Source: DATKMG01 sp035541995 (GTDB taxonomy: Bacteria > Acidobacteriota > Terriglobia > Versatilivoradales > Versatilivoraceae). From it: DNA of 5,034 bases. Below, piece after piece: positions 1-5,034 of the stretch. The translations under genes and the position numbers were made by a program. The stretch is taken from contig DATKMG010000108.1 of assembly GCA_035541995.1 (NCBI GenBank), positions 1 through 5,034 of the forward strand. Reading direction: 5' to 3'. Position 1 is the stretch's first letter, and every line of letters starts with the position of its first letter. A model generated the notes under the pieces. The model was given only the letters and a program-made list of their open reading frames with translations, made no database searches and was not told the origin of the DNA.

Positions 1-1118
1 AAGGCATGGTCATCTCGTGGCCCGGCCACATCAACGATCCGGGTGCCATCCGCCACCAGTTCCATCATGTCATCGACATCGTGCCGACGATCCTGGAAGC
101 GGCCGGTATCCACGCGCCTGAAATGGTGGACGGCATCAAGCAGAAGCCCATCGAGGGCGTGAGCATGGTGTACACCTTCGACAAGGCGAACGCCACCGCG
201 CCGTCGAAGCGCCAGACCCAGTACTTCGAGATGTTCGCCAATCGCGGCATCTACAACGACGGCTGGTATGCCTGCACGACACCGCCAGCCCCGCCCTGGC
301 TCCTCGGCACGGCCAAGATGCCGGACGTCATGGACTATAAGTGGGAACTGTACAACATCGCCGAAGACTTCTCGCAGAACAATGACCTGGCGTCCAAGAA
401 TCCCGATAAGCTCAAGGAACTGCAGGCACTGTTCGTAGCAGAGGCAAACAAAAACCAGGTCTTCCCGTTGGATAACTCGGTGCTCCCGCGTATCATCACC
501 CCGCGGCCCAGCGGGACGGCCGGGCGCACGACGTTCACCTACCACGGTGAAAATGTCGGAATTCCCGTAGCCAATGCGCCCAGCCTGCTGAACCGTGATT
601 ACACGATCACCGCGGAGATCACGGTGCCCAAGGCCGGCGCAGAGGGCATGATCGCGACGATGGGTGGCCGCTTCGGCGGCTACGCACTGTACCTGCTCAA
701 GGGCAAGCCGGTCTTCGTCTATAACCTGCTTGACTTGAAACAGTACCGCTGGGAAGGGGGCGTCGGCGCCCGCGACTGGCTGGGGCGTTCCCTCAAGCCT
801 GGCAAGCACGCCATCGTCTTCGACTTCAAGTATGACGGACCCGGCTTCGGGAAAGGCGGCACTGGTACGCTCTCCGTCGATGGCAGGGTGCTCGCGCACC
901 AGAAAATGGAGCACACCATCCCCTTCCTAATGTCCATCGATGAGTCGCTGGACATCGGGCTCGATACCCGCACGCCGGTCGATGACAGCTACAAGCTGCC
1001 GTTCCGGTTCACGGGCACGATCGACAAGGTTACCTACAATCTGGGCCCGGAGCAGTTAACAGCCGAGGAGCAGGCGATCAAGGAAGAGGCGGTCGCCGCG
1101 GCGCACGACTATCGGTAG
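1..1118 (+). CDS. Arylsulfatase, C-terminal part (5' end outside window)
   Basis: This is the C-terminal ~371 residues of a formylglycine-type sulfatase (alkaline phosphatase superfamily), which hydrolyses sulfate esters. The reading frame is already open at the left edge, with the first full codon at base 3, so the ATG at base 6 is an internal Met and not a start. Family-typical blocks are MVISWPGHI at the edge, HHVIDIVPTILEAAGI about 20 residues in, PIEGVSMVYTFD, then QYFEMFANRGIYNDGW and the end-of-domain block LYNIAEDFSQNNDLA. These match the large (~750-800 residue) AtsA-like arylsulfatases. The CxPxR/SxPxR active-site motif and most metal ligands lie upstream and cannot be checked. From about residue 165 to 350 there is a Gly- and aromatic-rich region (YTITAEITVP, GGRFGGYALYLLKGKP, FTGTIDKVTYNLG) resembling a LamG/jelly-roll beta-sandwich, followed by a short charged helical tail. 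The substrate is unknown; a sulfated polysaccharide is plausible. It probably is not co-transcribed with the next gene, given the 243-base gap and different base composition. Confidence 0.93.
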   Translation, partial: GMVISWPGHINDPGAIRHQFHHVIDIVPTILEAAGIHAPEMVDGIKQKPIEGVSMVYTFDKANATAPSKRQTQYFEMFANRGIYNDGWYACTTPPAPPWLLGTAKMPDVMDYKWELYNIAEDFSQNNDLASKNPDKLKELQALFVAEANKNQVFPLDNSVLPRIITPRPSGTAGRTTFTYHGENVGIPVANAPSLLNRDYTITAEITVPKAGAEGMIATMGGRFGGYALYLLKGKPVFVYNLLDLKQYRWEGGVGARDWLGRSLKPGKHAIVFDFKYDGPGFGKGGTGTLSVDGRVLAHQKMEHTIPFLMSIDESLDIGLDTRTPVDDSYKLPFRFTGTIDKVTYNLGPEQLTAEEQAIKEEAVAAAHDYR

Positions 1119-1162
1119 CGACTGATGGAGGAACGTGCAGCCTAAAGCAGGGCTGTCCGTTC

Positions 1163-1179
1163 GCTTCAAAGAATGAAGC
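1163..1179 (+). other. Small perfect hairpin downstream of the sulfatase gene
   Basis: GCTTCA (1163-1168) and TGAAGC (1174-1179) are perfect inverted repeats around the 5-base loop AAGAA, 44 bases after the sulfatase stop codon. No T-run follows, so it does not meet the usual criteria for an intrinsic terminator. It could be a weak terminator or an mRNA 3'-end structure. The rest of the gap 1119-1361 shows no convincing promoter, RNA gene or further ORF. Confidence 0.3.
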
Positions 1180-1342
1180 TACGCCTGGTTCTGTAGTGAA
1201 CGCTGGGAAAGAGACTGCTATGAATTTGGGTGATCGTGTCTCGTCAATCAAAGGGGCGAGCGCCGAGGAATGAATCGATCCTGAAGAAGGTCGGAACCCC
1301 AGCACAAGGAACACCCCACAATGTGTCCGTTAGCGGGTGTGC

Positions 1343-1355
1343 AAGGAAGGTAAGG
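1343..1355 (+). promoter_or_regulatory. Ribosome binding site for A1
   Basis: A purine-rich stretch AAGGAAGGTAAGG lies just before the ATG at 1362. The nearest AAGG ends 6 bases before the ATG and the AAGGAAGG part ends 11 bases before it. Together with the signal peptide that begins right after this ATG, it fixes the start at 1362 rather than at the in-frame ATG at 1230. Confidence 0.65.
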
Positions 1356-1361
1356 CATTTC

Positions 1362-2297
1362 ATGAAAAATACGATACTAGTGACTTTGTTAATTCTGAGT
1401 GTAGGCACTGGAGCCTGTTTCGCGGCGGAAGGCAAGAAAGGGGCAGACAAGACGCCACTTTCCGCTCAAGCACAAAGCTCTCAGGCTGCTAACGAAAAGG
1501 CCATTCGCGCGGCAGCGGAAGAATTTGTCACGGCCTTCAATAAGGGTGATGCTAAAGGGATCGGAGCCCTCTGGACCACTGATTGTGAATATGTCGACGA
1601 GACCGGCCGGGTATTTCGTGGACGAGATACAATCGAGAAGGAATATGCCGCATTCTTCGCAGCAAATCCAGGCCTGAAGATGGAGACTTCCATCTCTTCC
1701 GTCAAGGTCGTGGGTGGTCAATCCGCCATAGAGGATGGTACTGCGCTCGTCAAGAATGCAGGCGGAGACGTTGTCTCAAGGGCTTCTTACACGGCTATTC
1801 ATTTAAAAGAAGGGAACAAATGGCTCATGGCCAGTGTTCGAGAGCGGTCCGCTCCCTTGTCCCCGCGTCCAACATTCGAAGATCTTGAGTGGTTGATTGG
1901 GGACTGGATCGCGGCAAAGGACTCCAGGACCTTGGACCTCAGTTTCAAATGGATTGCGGATAAGAAGTTCATCGAACTCTTGTACAGCGTTAGAGACCAG
2001 GATACTCCGATCAGGTCGGGTATCCAGATCATCGGCCTTGATCCTTTGTCAGGCGACGTGATTTCCTGGAGCTTTGATTCCACCGGAGGCTATGGCCGAG
2101 GGCAATGGAGGCTTCTGAAAAAAGGAATCGTCATAGAATCGGGTGGAGTGATGCCCCACGGCGCTCTCACCACATCGACGGACGTCATTTCTAGGATTGA
2201 TGCCAACAGTTTTTCCAGGCAATCCGTCAATCGAAGGGTGGCCGGTCAGAGCTTGAACGATGGGGAAGCGGTGGTATTGAAACGAAAACCCCAATAG
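1362..2297 (+). CDS. Exported SgcJ/EcaC-like (DUF4440) protein with C-terminal EWLIGDW domain (A1)
   Basis: Encodes 311 residues from ATG 1362. The frame is open further upstream (ATG at 1230), but the 44-residue extension is not signal-like, whereas residues 1-21 (MKNTILVTLLILSVGTGACFA) form a signal peptide, probably cut after CFA-21. Residues ~44-162 form a SnoaL-like/NTF2-fold domain of the SgcJ/EcaC type (DUF4440), with AIRAAAEEFVTAFNKGDA, LWTTDCEYVDETG, FRGRDTIE and a closing KWLMASVRE. Residues ~172-310 form a second, beta-rich domain with EWLIGDW (176-182), IQIIGLDP (221-228) and FDSTGGYGRGQW (238-249), resembling lipocalin/DUF1579-like ligand-binding barrels. Family members are often named 'oxidoreductase', but no redox motif is visible; the cone-shaped NTF2 fold suggests binding of a small ligand. 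It is followed 81 bases later by B1 and duplicated as A2. The exact function is unknown. Confidence 0.9.
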   Translation: MKNTILVTLLILSVGTGACFAAEGKKGADKTPLSAQAQSSQAANEKAIRAAAEEFVTAFNKGDAKGIGALWTTDCEYVDETGRVFRGRDTIEKEYAAFFAANPGLKMETSISSVKVVGGQSAIEDGTALVKNAGGDVVSRASYTAIHLKEGNKWLMASVRERSAPLSPRPTFEDLEWLIGDWIAAKDSRTLDLSFKWIADKKFIELLYSVRDQDTPIRSGIQIIGLDPLSGDVISWSFDSTGGYGRGQWRLLKKGIVIESGGVMPHGALTTSTDVISRIDANSFSRQSVNRRVAGQSLNDGEAVVLKRKPQ

Positions 2298-2365
2298 GAG
2301 AGCATTCTCAAATTTCAGAAACACTTTCATCATAAGCTAATGAGGTTCACAGAAGAGAACTTCAA

Positions 2366-2374
2366 TACGGGGTC
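2366..2374 (+). promoter_or_regulatory. Probable ribosome binding site for B1
   Basis: The run GGGG (2369-2372), within ATACGGGGTCG, sits 6 bases before ATG 2379. It is a weak Shine-Dalgarno match. The alternative in-frame ATG at 2340 has no purine-rich element ahead of it and would place 13 polar residues before the signal peptide, so 2379 is preferred. Confidence 0.45.
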
Positions 2375-2378
2375 GAAA

Positions 2379-3590
2379 ATGAACAAATCCATGATGTTCC
2401 TACTCGCGGCGTTATTGGTTGTGGCTCTTCCCCTTGGAGATGCCCTGGGCCGAGGCTTTGGAGGATTCAGGGGAGGCGGAGTTGGTGGGGGAGGCTTTGA
2501 TCGGGGTGGTTTTGGGGGATTCCGAGAAGGCGGATTTGCCGGCGGTGGGTTACGCGACCGAAGCTTTGACACTGGCGGATTTCGAGAATCTGGTGCTCAA
2601 CGCTTTGACGATTTCCGTGCCGGCGACACGGATCGATGGCAGAGCAACGCCTATCACCCCCAGGCAGCTAGAAGCTTTTCGGGAGATAACTGGAGTCGTC
2701 GCGAGGACTTTGATAACGGTCGGATTGGTGACGCTGCCGGAGTATCTCGCACTCAGTTGGATAAGTTCCTCGGAATGCCTACCGACGCGGGGCTTGGCCA
2801 CGTTGCCCCCCCTCTTGCTGGTGGTGGATTTGAAGGAGCGCGCGTGACCGCAGGTCGTGTGGAAGGCCCGCGGGGAGGAACTGCCGCCTTTGCGTCTCGC
2901 ACGAATCTGAATTACATCCCACAAAATGTTGCCGCCGGGCAAGGCTGGTTGGTGAGAAACGAGTTTAGCAGGCACAACCTGTTCACGCCGACCTGGTATG
3001 CAAACCATGCGAACGCCTGGGGTGCAGCGGCTCTTGGCGCCTCGGTTTGGGCTCCTGCGAGCTGGAGCAGCGCCTCGGACTGGGTGGGCTGCGATTCGGA
3101 GCCCGAAGCGTACGATTACGGCACCACGGTCCTGTATCAGGGGGGCAATGTGTACGTGGAGGGCCAGCCCGCGGGGACCGAGGCCCAGTATTACGATCAG
3201 GCCAGTTCGCTGGCAGCTTCCGGCGATGCTAAGCAGGATGACCAAGCCAACTGGTTACCCCTGGGAGTGTTCGGAATGGTGCAGGGTCAACAGACCGACC
3301 CTACCATGATTTTCCAGTTGGCAGTCAACCATCAGGGCATCATACGAGGCAATTGCTACAATACGGTGACTGATACAACTCTGCCTGTTCACGGAGCGGT
3401 AGACAAGAAGACGCAACGAGCAGCGTGGACAATTGGGGACAACAAGAGCACAGTGATTGATACAGGCTTGGCAAACCTCACGAAGGATCAAGCTCCAGCC
3501 CTGATGCACTTTGGAAAAGAACGGACACAAGAATGGCTGCTGGTAAGGCTGAAAAATAAGTCTGAGCAGGAGTCAGGAAGTTCCGGTTAA
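2379..3590 (+). CDS. Exported glycine-rich 'mu-protocadherin-like' cell-surface protein (B1)
   Basis: Encodes 403 residues. Residues 1-24 are a signal peptide (MNKSMMFLLAALLVVALPLG...), and the mature part probably begins near RGFGG at 25-29. Residues 25-72 are Gly/Phe/Arg-rich, with GGFR at 28-31, 46-49 and 66-69. Residues ~73-125 are polar and probably disordered. The short motif QLDKFLGMP lies at 126-134. A Trp-rich stretch follows (FTPTWYANHANAWGAAA, 202-218; further Trp at 224, 229, 235). The C-terminal domain, ~245-392, contains YDYGTTVLYQGGNVYVEGQPAG, NWLPLGVFGMVQGQQTDP, FQLAVNHQGIIRGNCYN, VDKKTQRAAWTIGDN and a final HFGKERTQEWLLVRL. From memory, this domain pattern belongs to planctomycete proteins annotated as mu-protocadherin/cell-surface; that name does not establish a function. 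Only two cysteines are present (238, 326). It lies between A1 (81-base gap) and A2 (85-base gap) on the same strand. Structural or surface roles are inferred from export and composition. Confidence 0.88.
   Translation: MNKSMMFLLAALLVVALPLGDALGRGFGGFRGGGVGGGGFDRGGFGGFREGGFAGGGLRDRSFDTGGFRESGAQRFDDFRAGDTDRWQSNAYHPQAARSFSGDNWSRREDFDNGRIGDAAGVSRTQLDKFLGMPTDAGLGHVAPPLAGGGFEGARVTAGRVEGPRGGTAAFASRTNLNYIPQNVAAGQGWLVRNEFSRHNLFTPTWYANHANAWGAAALGASVWAPASWSSASDWVGCDSEPEAYDYGTTVLYQGGNVYVEGQPAGTEAQYYDQASSLAASGDAKQDDQANWLPLGVFGMVQGQQTDPTMIFQLAVNHQGIIRGNCYNTVTDTTLPVHGAVDKKTQRAAWTIGDNKSTVIDTGLANLTKDQAPALMHFGKERTQEWLLVRLKNKSEQESGSSG
2451..2594 (+). repeat. Gly/Phe/Arg-rich low-complexity repeat within B1
   Basis: This stretch encodes residues 25-72 of B1, built from GGF, RGG and GGFR units. 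At DNA level GGATTCCGAGAA (2517-2528) recurs as GGATTTCGAGAA (2577-2588), exactly 60 bases (20 codons) apart with one difference, which suggests internal duplication. GGFR occurs at residues 28, 46 and 66, a spacing of 18 then 20 residues. Confidence 0.75.
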
Positions 3591-3611
3591 CCAGGGCGAA
3601 TCGAAAGTCAA

Positions 3612-3627
3612 CATTAAGGGTCATTAA
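3612..3627 (+). repeat. Direct repeat CATTAA x2 in the B1-A2 gap
   Basis: CATTAA occurs at 3612-3617 and 3622-3627, a start-to-start spacing of exactly 10 bases, about one helical turn, in the 85-base AT-richer gap ahead of A2. The spacing would suit a regulator or promoter element acting on A2-B2, but no clear -35/-10 pair was found and six-base repeats in AT-rich DNA arise by chance. Confidence 0.2.
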
Positions 3628-3662
3628 CAATATTGATGCATGCCCGAGATTTGGCAGGAAAC

Positions 3663-3669
3663 GGGGGAA
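3663..3669 (+). promoter_or_regulatory. Ribosome binding site for A2
   Basis: GGGGGAA ends 6 bases before ATG 3676. It supports this start over the in-frame ATG at 3640, which would add 12 polar residues in front of the signal peptide. Confidence 0.6.
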
Positions 3670-3675
3670 CTTATC

Positions 3676-4581
3676 ATGACGAAGATATCAATAATTCTGG
3701 CAATTCTGGGAGTATTTCTTGCAGCAACTGTGTCCGTGGCACAGCAAAAGCAGTCGCCTGATGAAGTGGCTATCCGGCAAGCTGTCCAGTCGTACGTAGA
3801 GGCGTTCAATCGAGGCGATGCCGCGGCAGTGGCTGCACAATGGAGCGATGATGGGGAGTATGTCGCTCCATCGGGTGAGCGCTTCAAAGGCCGCAAGAAG
3901 ATCGAAGCAGCTTTAAAGTCCTTCTTTGCCGAAAACAAAGATGTGCAACTTCAGGCCTCGACTTCGGCTATACGTTTTCCATCTCCCAATCGTGCAATGG
4001 AAACAGGGACCGCAACTGTCACACGCCCCGGTCAAGGTCCCGAAGAAACCCAATATATAGCCGCGTACGTCAAGAAAGGTGGGGCATGGAAGCTCACTAG
4101 CGTCAGGGAGGAAGAAGGTTCCGTATCTTACCAGCACCTCAAGGACCTTGAGTGGCTAATCGGGGAATGGATCGACAGGGACGAAAATGCGACCCTTGAT
4201 ACCGTGTATCAGTGGGCGAGAAACAACAGTTTCATTATGGGGGCTTTCACAGTTTTGATCCAAGACAAGGTCGATCTCCAGGGTACTCAAATCATAGGGT
4301 GGGACCCCGTGGCGAAAACAATTAGGTCGTGGGTCTTTGATTCACAGGGTGGATTTGGTCAGGGGACCTGGTCCAAGCATGGCGACCAGTGGGTTGTGGA
4401 CTCAAAGGGTTTCTTGAGCACCGGCGAGAAGGTTTCCGCAATCAACACTTATACCTATGTCGACGATAACACTTTCACCTTCCAGTCCACCGGTCGCGAG
4501 ATAGGTGGCGAACCTATGCCGGATATTGACTCGGTGACCGTCATCCGCACACAGCCCATTGCGTCACGGACCGGCAAGTAA
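3676..4581 (+). CDS. Exported SgcJ/EcaC-like (DUF4440) protein with C-terminal EWLIGEW domain (A2)
   Basis: Encodes 301 residues and is a full-length paralogue of A1. Residues 1-22 form a signal peptide ending SVA, with cleavage before QQ. The DUF4440/NTF2-like domain (~30-146) has AIRQAVQSYVEAFNRGDA, QWSDDGEYVAPSG, FKGRKKIE and WKLTSVRE, each matching the corresponding block of A1 in order. The C-terminal domain (~155-297) has DLEWLIGEW (157-165), QIIGWDP (205-211) and FDSQGGFGQGTW (221-232). Compared with A1 it has a shorter linker after the signal peptide and no cysteine, whereas A1 has one in its NTF2 domain (C75). Catalytic function is not apparent; small-ligand binding in the periplasm is inferred from fold class. 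It is followed only 14 bases later by B2, so A2 and B2 are almost certainly translated from one mRNA. Confidence 0.9.
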   Translation: MTKISIILAILGVFLAATVSVAQQKQSPDEVAIRQAVQSYVEAFNRGDAAAVAAQWSDDGEYVAPSGERFKGRKKIEAALKSFFAENKDVQLQASTSAIRFPSPNRAMETGTATVTRPGQGPEETQYIAAYVKKGGAWKLTSVREEEGSVSYQHLKDLEWLIGEWIDRDENATLDTVYQWARNNSFIMGAFTVLIQDKVDLQGTQIIGWDPVAKTIRSWVFDSQGGFGQGTWSKHGDQWVVDSKGFLSTGEKVSAINTYTYVDDNTFTFQSTGREIGGEPMPDIDSVTVIRTQPIASRTGK

Positions 4582-4583
4582 GC

Positions 4584-4589
4584 GAGGTG
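4584..4589 (+). promoter_or_regulatory. Strong ribosome binding site for B2
   Basis: GAGGTG, 6 bases before ATG 4596 and only 2 bases after the A2 stop codon, is the clearest Shine-Dalgarno in the window. It supports both the B2 start and an A2-B2 operon. Confidence 0.75.
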
Positions 4590-4595
4590 TAAACT

Positions 4596-5034
4596 ATGAA
4601 AAAAATACTACTTATGACATTTGCGGCCCTCTTCGTGGTCAGTATTTCGGCTCAAGAAGTGATGTCACGAGGTTTCGGTGGAGGCGGAGGCCGTGGAGCG
4701 GGAGGGGGCTTTGGAGGCTATCGAAGCGGCGGAGCGGCATACAGGAGCCCGTCCATGAGTCGGCCTTCATCAGCCAGGGTCTCGTCCTACCAACCGAGTA
4801 GGCAAGTGAGTCGCCAGGCCCCTCCCAGGCAGCAGTTCACCCCGCGACCAGCCACAGGAACGATGCCCGGCCAGGGCGCTGTCGGGAAGCTCGACCGAAC
4901 AGCGACGACGAGGCCAACACAGGGGCAATTACAGCAGTTTCTCAATCTGCCGCAAAACCAGAGACCTGGTAGAGCATCCGACCTGTCTAAAATCGGCGCG
5001 GGCGCGGTTGCCGGCGCACTGGGTGTCGAGGGTG
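4596..5034 (+). CDS. Exported glycine-rich protein, N-terminal part (B2; 3' end outside window)
   Basis: A continuous open frame runs from ATG 4596 to the right edge with no stop (146 full codons). Residues 1-24 (MKKILLMTFAALFVVSISAQ...) form a signal peptide. RGFGG falls at residues 25-29, the same positions as in B1. Residues 25-47 are Gly-rich (GGGGGRGAGGGFGGYRSGG). Residues ~50-110 are rich in Arg, Pro, Ser, Gln and Thr and probably disordered. QLQQFLNLP at 111-119 parallels QLDKFLGMP in B1. The visible part ends in a Gly/Ala segment (KIGAGAVAGALGVEG, 132-146), which could be the start of a glycine-zipper or hydrophobic stretch. The start is supported by a strong ribosome binding site and the 14-base gap to A2. 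It is probably another planctomycete-type exported surface protein; whether it carries the C-terminal domain of B1 cannot be seen. Confidence 0.82.
   Translation, partial: MKKILLMTFAALFVVSISAQEVMSRGFGGGGGRGAGGGFGGYRSGGAAYRSPSMSRPSSARVSSYQPSRQVSRQAPPRQQFTPRPATGTMPGQGAVGKLDRTATTRPTQGQLQQFLNLPQNQRPGRASDLSKIGAGAVAGALGVEG
4668..4736 (+). repeat. Glycine-rich low-complexity segment within B2
   Basis: Encodes residues 25-47 of B2, made mostly of Gly with Arg, Phe and Tyr. It occupies the same position after the signal peptide as the GGFR repeat region of B1 but is about half as long and lacks the regular GGFR units. Confidence 0.65.

Noticed and set aside
1196..1224. Possible -10 element TATGAA (1219-1224) in the gap upstream of A1
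   Set aside because: The position 17 bases upstream holds GTGAAC, a poor -35 match, and similar sequences occur by chance; not strong enough to annotate as a promoter.
1230..1361. Extended N-terminus of A1 from ATG 1230
   Set aside because: The 44 extra residues are polar and would bury the signal peptide; the ribosome binding site and signal peptide point to ATG 1362.
1119..1361. tRNA, small RNA, riboswitch or CRISPR in the longest intergenic gap
   Set aside because: Apart from the 6-bp hairpin at 1163-1179, no cloverleaf, repeat-spacer pattern or extended paired structure was seen.
1362..1424. A1 as a lipoprotein (Cys at residue 19)
   Set aside because: The residues before the cysteine (GTGA) do not fit the usual lipobox [LVI][ASTVI][GAS]C, and a normal signal peptidase I site (CFA) follows directly.
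2419..2847. Alternative + strand frame of 142 codons inside B1
   Set aside because: It overlaps the signal peptide and Gly-rich head of B1 in another frame, has no ribosome binding site and no recognisable content.
2550..3245. Long minus-strand open frame (231 codons) opposite B1
   Set aside because: It lies fully inside B1, which has a signal peptide and recognisable conserved blocks. The minus-strand translation is Arg/Pro/Ser-rich with no signal or domain, as expected from the antisense of GC-rich Gly codons.
4559..4801. Plus-strand frame of 80 codons at the A2/B2 junction
   Set aside because: It overlaps the end of A2 and the start of B2 in a different frame. The frame from ATG 4596 has a strong ribosome binding site, a signal peptide and the RGFGG head shared with B1, so it is the real gene.

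Overview
The window looks like chromosomal DNA from a Planctomycetes-type bacterium (inference). The reasons are an arylsulfatase of the kind planctomycetes carry in large numbers, exported SgcJ/EcaC-like (DUF4440) proteins, and a glycine-rich exported protein of the sort labelled 'mu-protocadherin / putative cell-surface protein' in planctomycete genomes. No rRNA, tRNA or other phylogenetic marker is present, so the assignment rests on recalled family resemblance only. All five genes are on the + strand.

Layout: (1) bases 1-1118 hold the 3' part of a sulfatase gene with a C-terminal beta-sandwich-like domain. (2) Bases 1119-1361 are a 243-base gap with one small hairpin and no clear promoter. 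(3) Bases 1362-2297 encode exported protein A1 (SgcJ/DUF4440 domain plus a C-terminal 'EWLIGxW' domain). (4) Bases 2379-3590 encode exported glycine-rich protein B1. (5) Bases 3676-4581 encode A2, a clear paralogue of A1. (6) Bases 4596-5034 encode B2, a second glycine-rich exported protein that is still open at the window edge.

The main observation is the order A1-B1-A2-B2. A two-gene module, an exported SgcJ-like protein followed by an RGFGG-type glycine-rich protein, appears twice in tandem. The A copies align along their whole length. The B copies share a signal peptide of equal length, the sequence RGFGG at exactly residues 25-29, and a QLxxFLxLP-type motif, but little else in what is visible. 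All four module proteins have signal peptides, so they should act together in the periplasm or at the cell surface. Their biochemical role is unknown; a surface or matrix component paired with a small-ligand-binding helper is one possibility.

By hand count on sample lines, the sulfatase gene is about 63-65% GC and the A genes about 50-52% GC. The module and the sulfatase may therefore have different histories.
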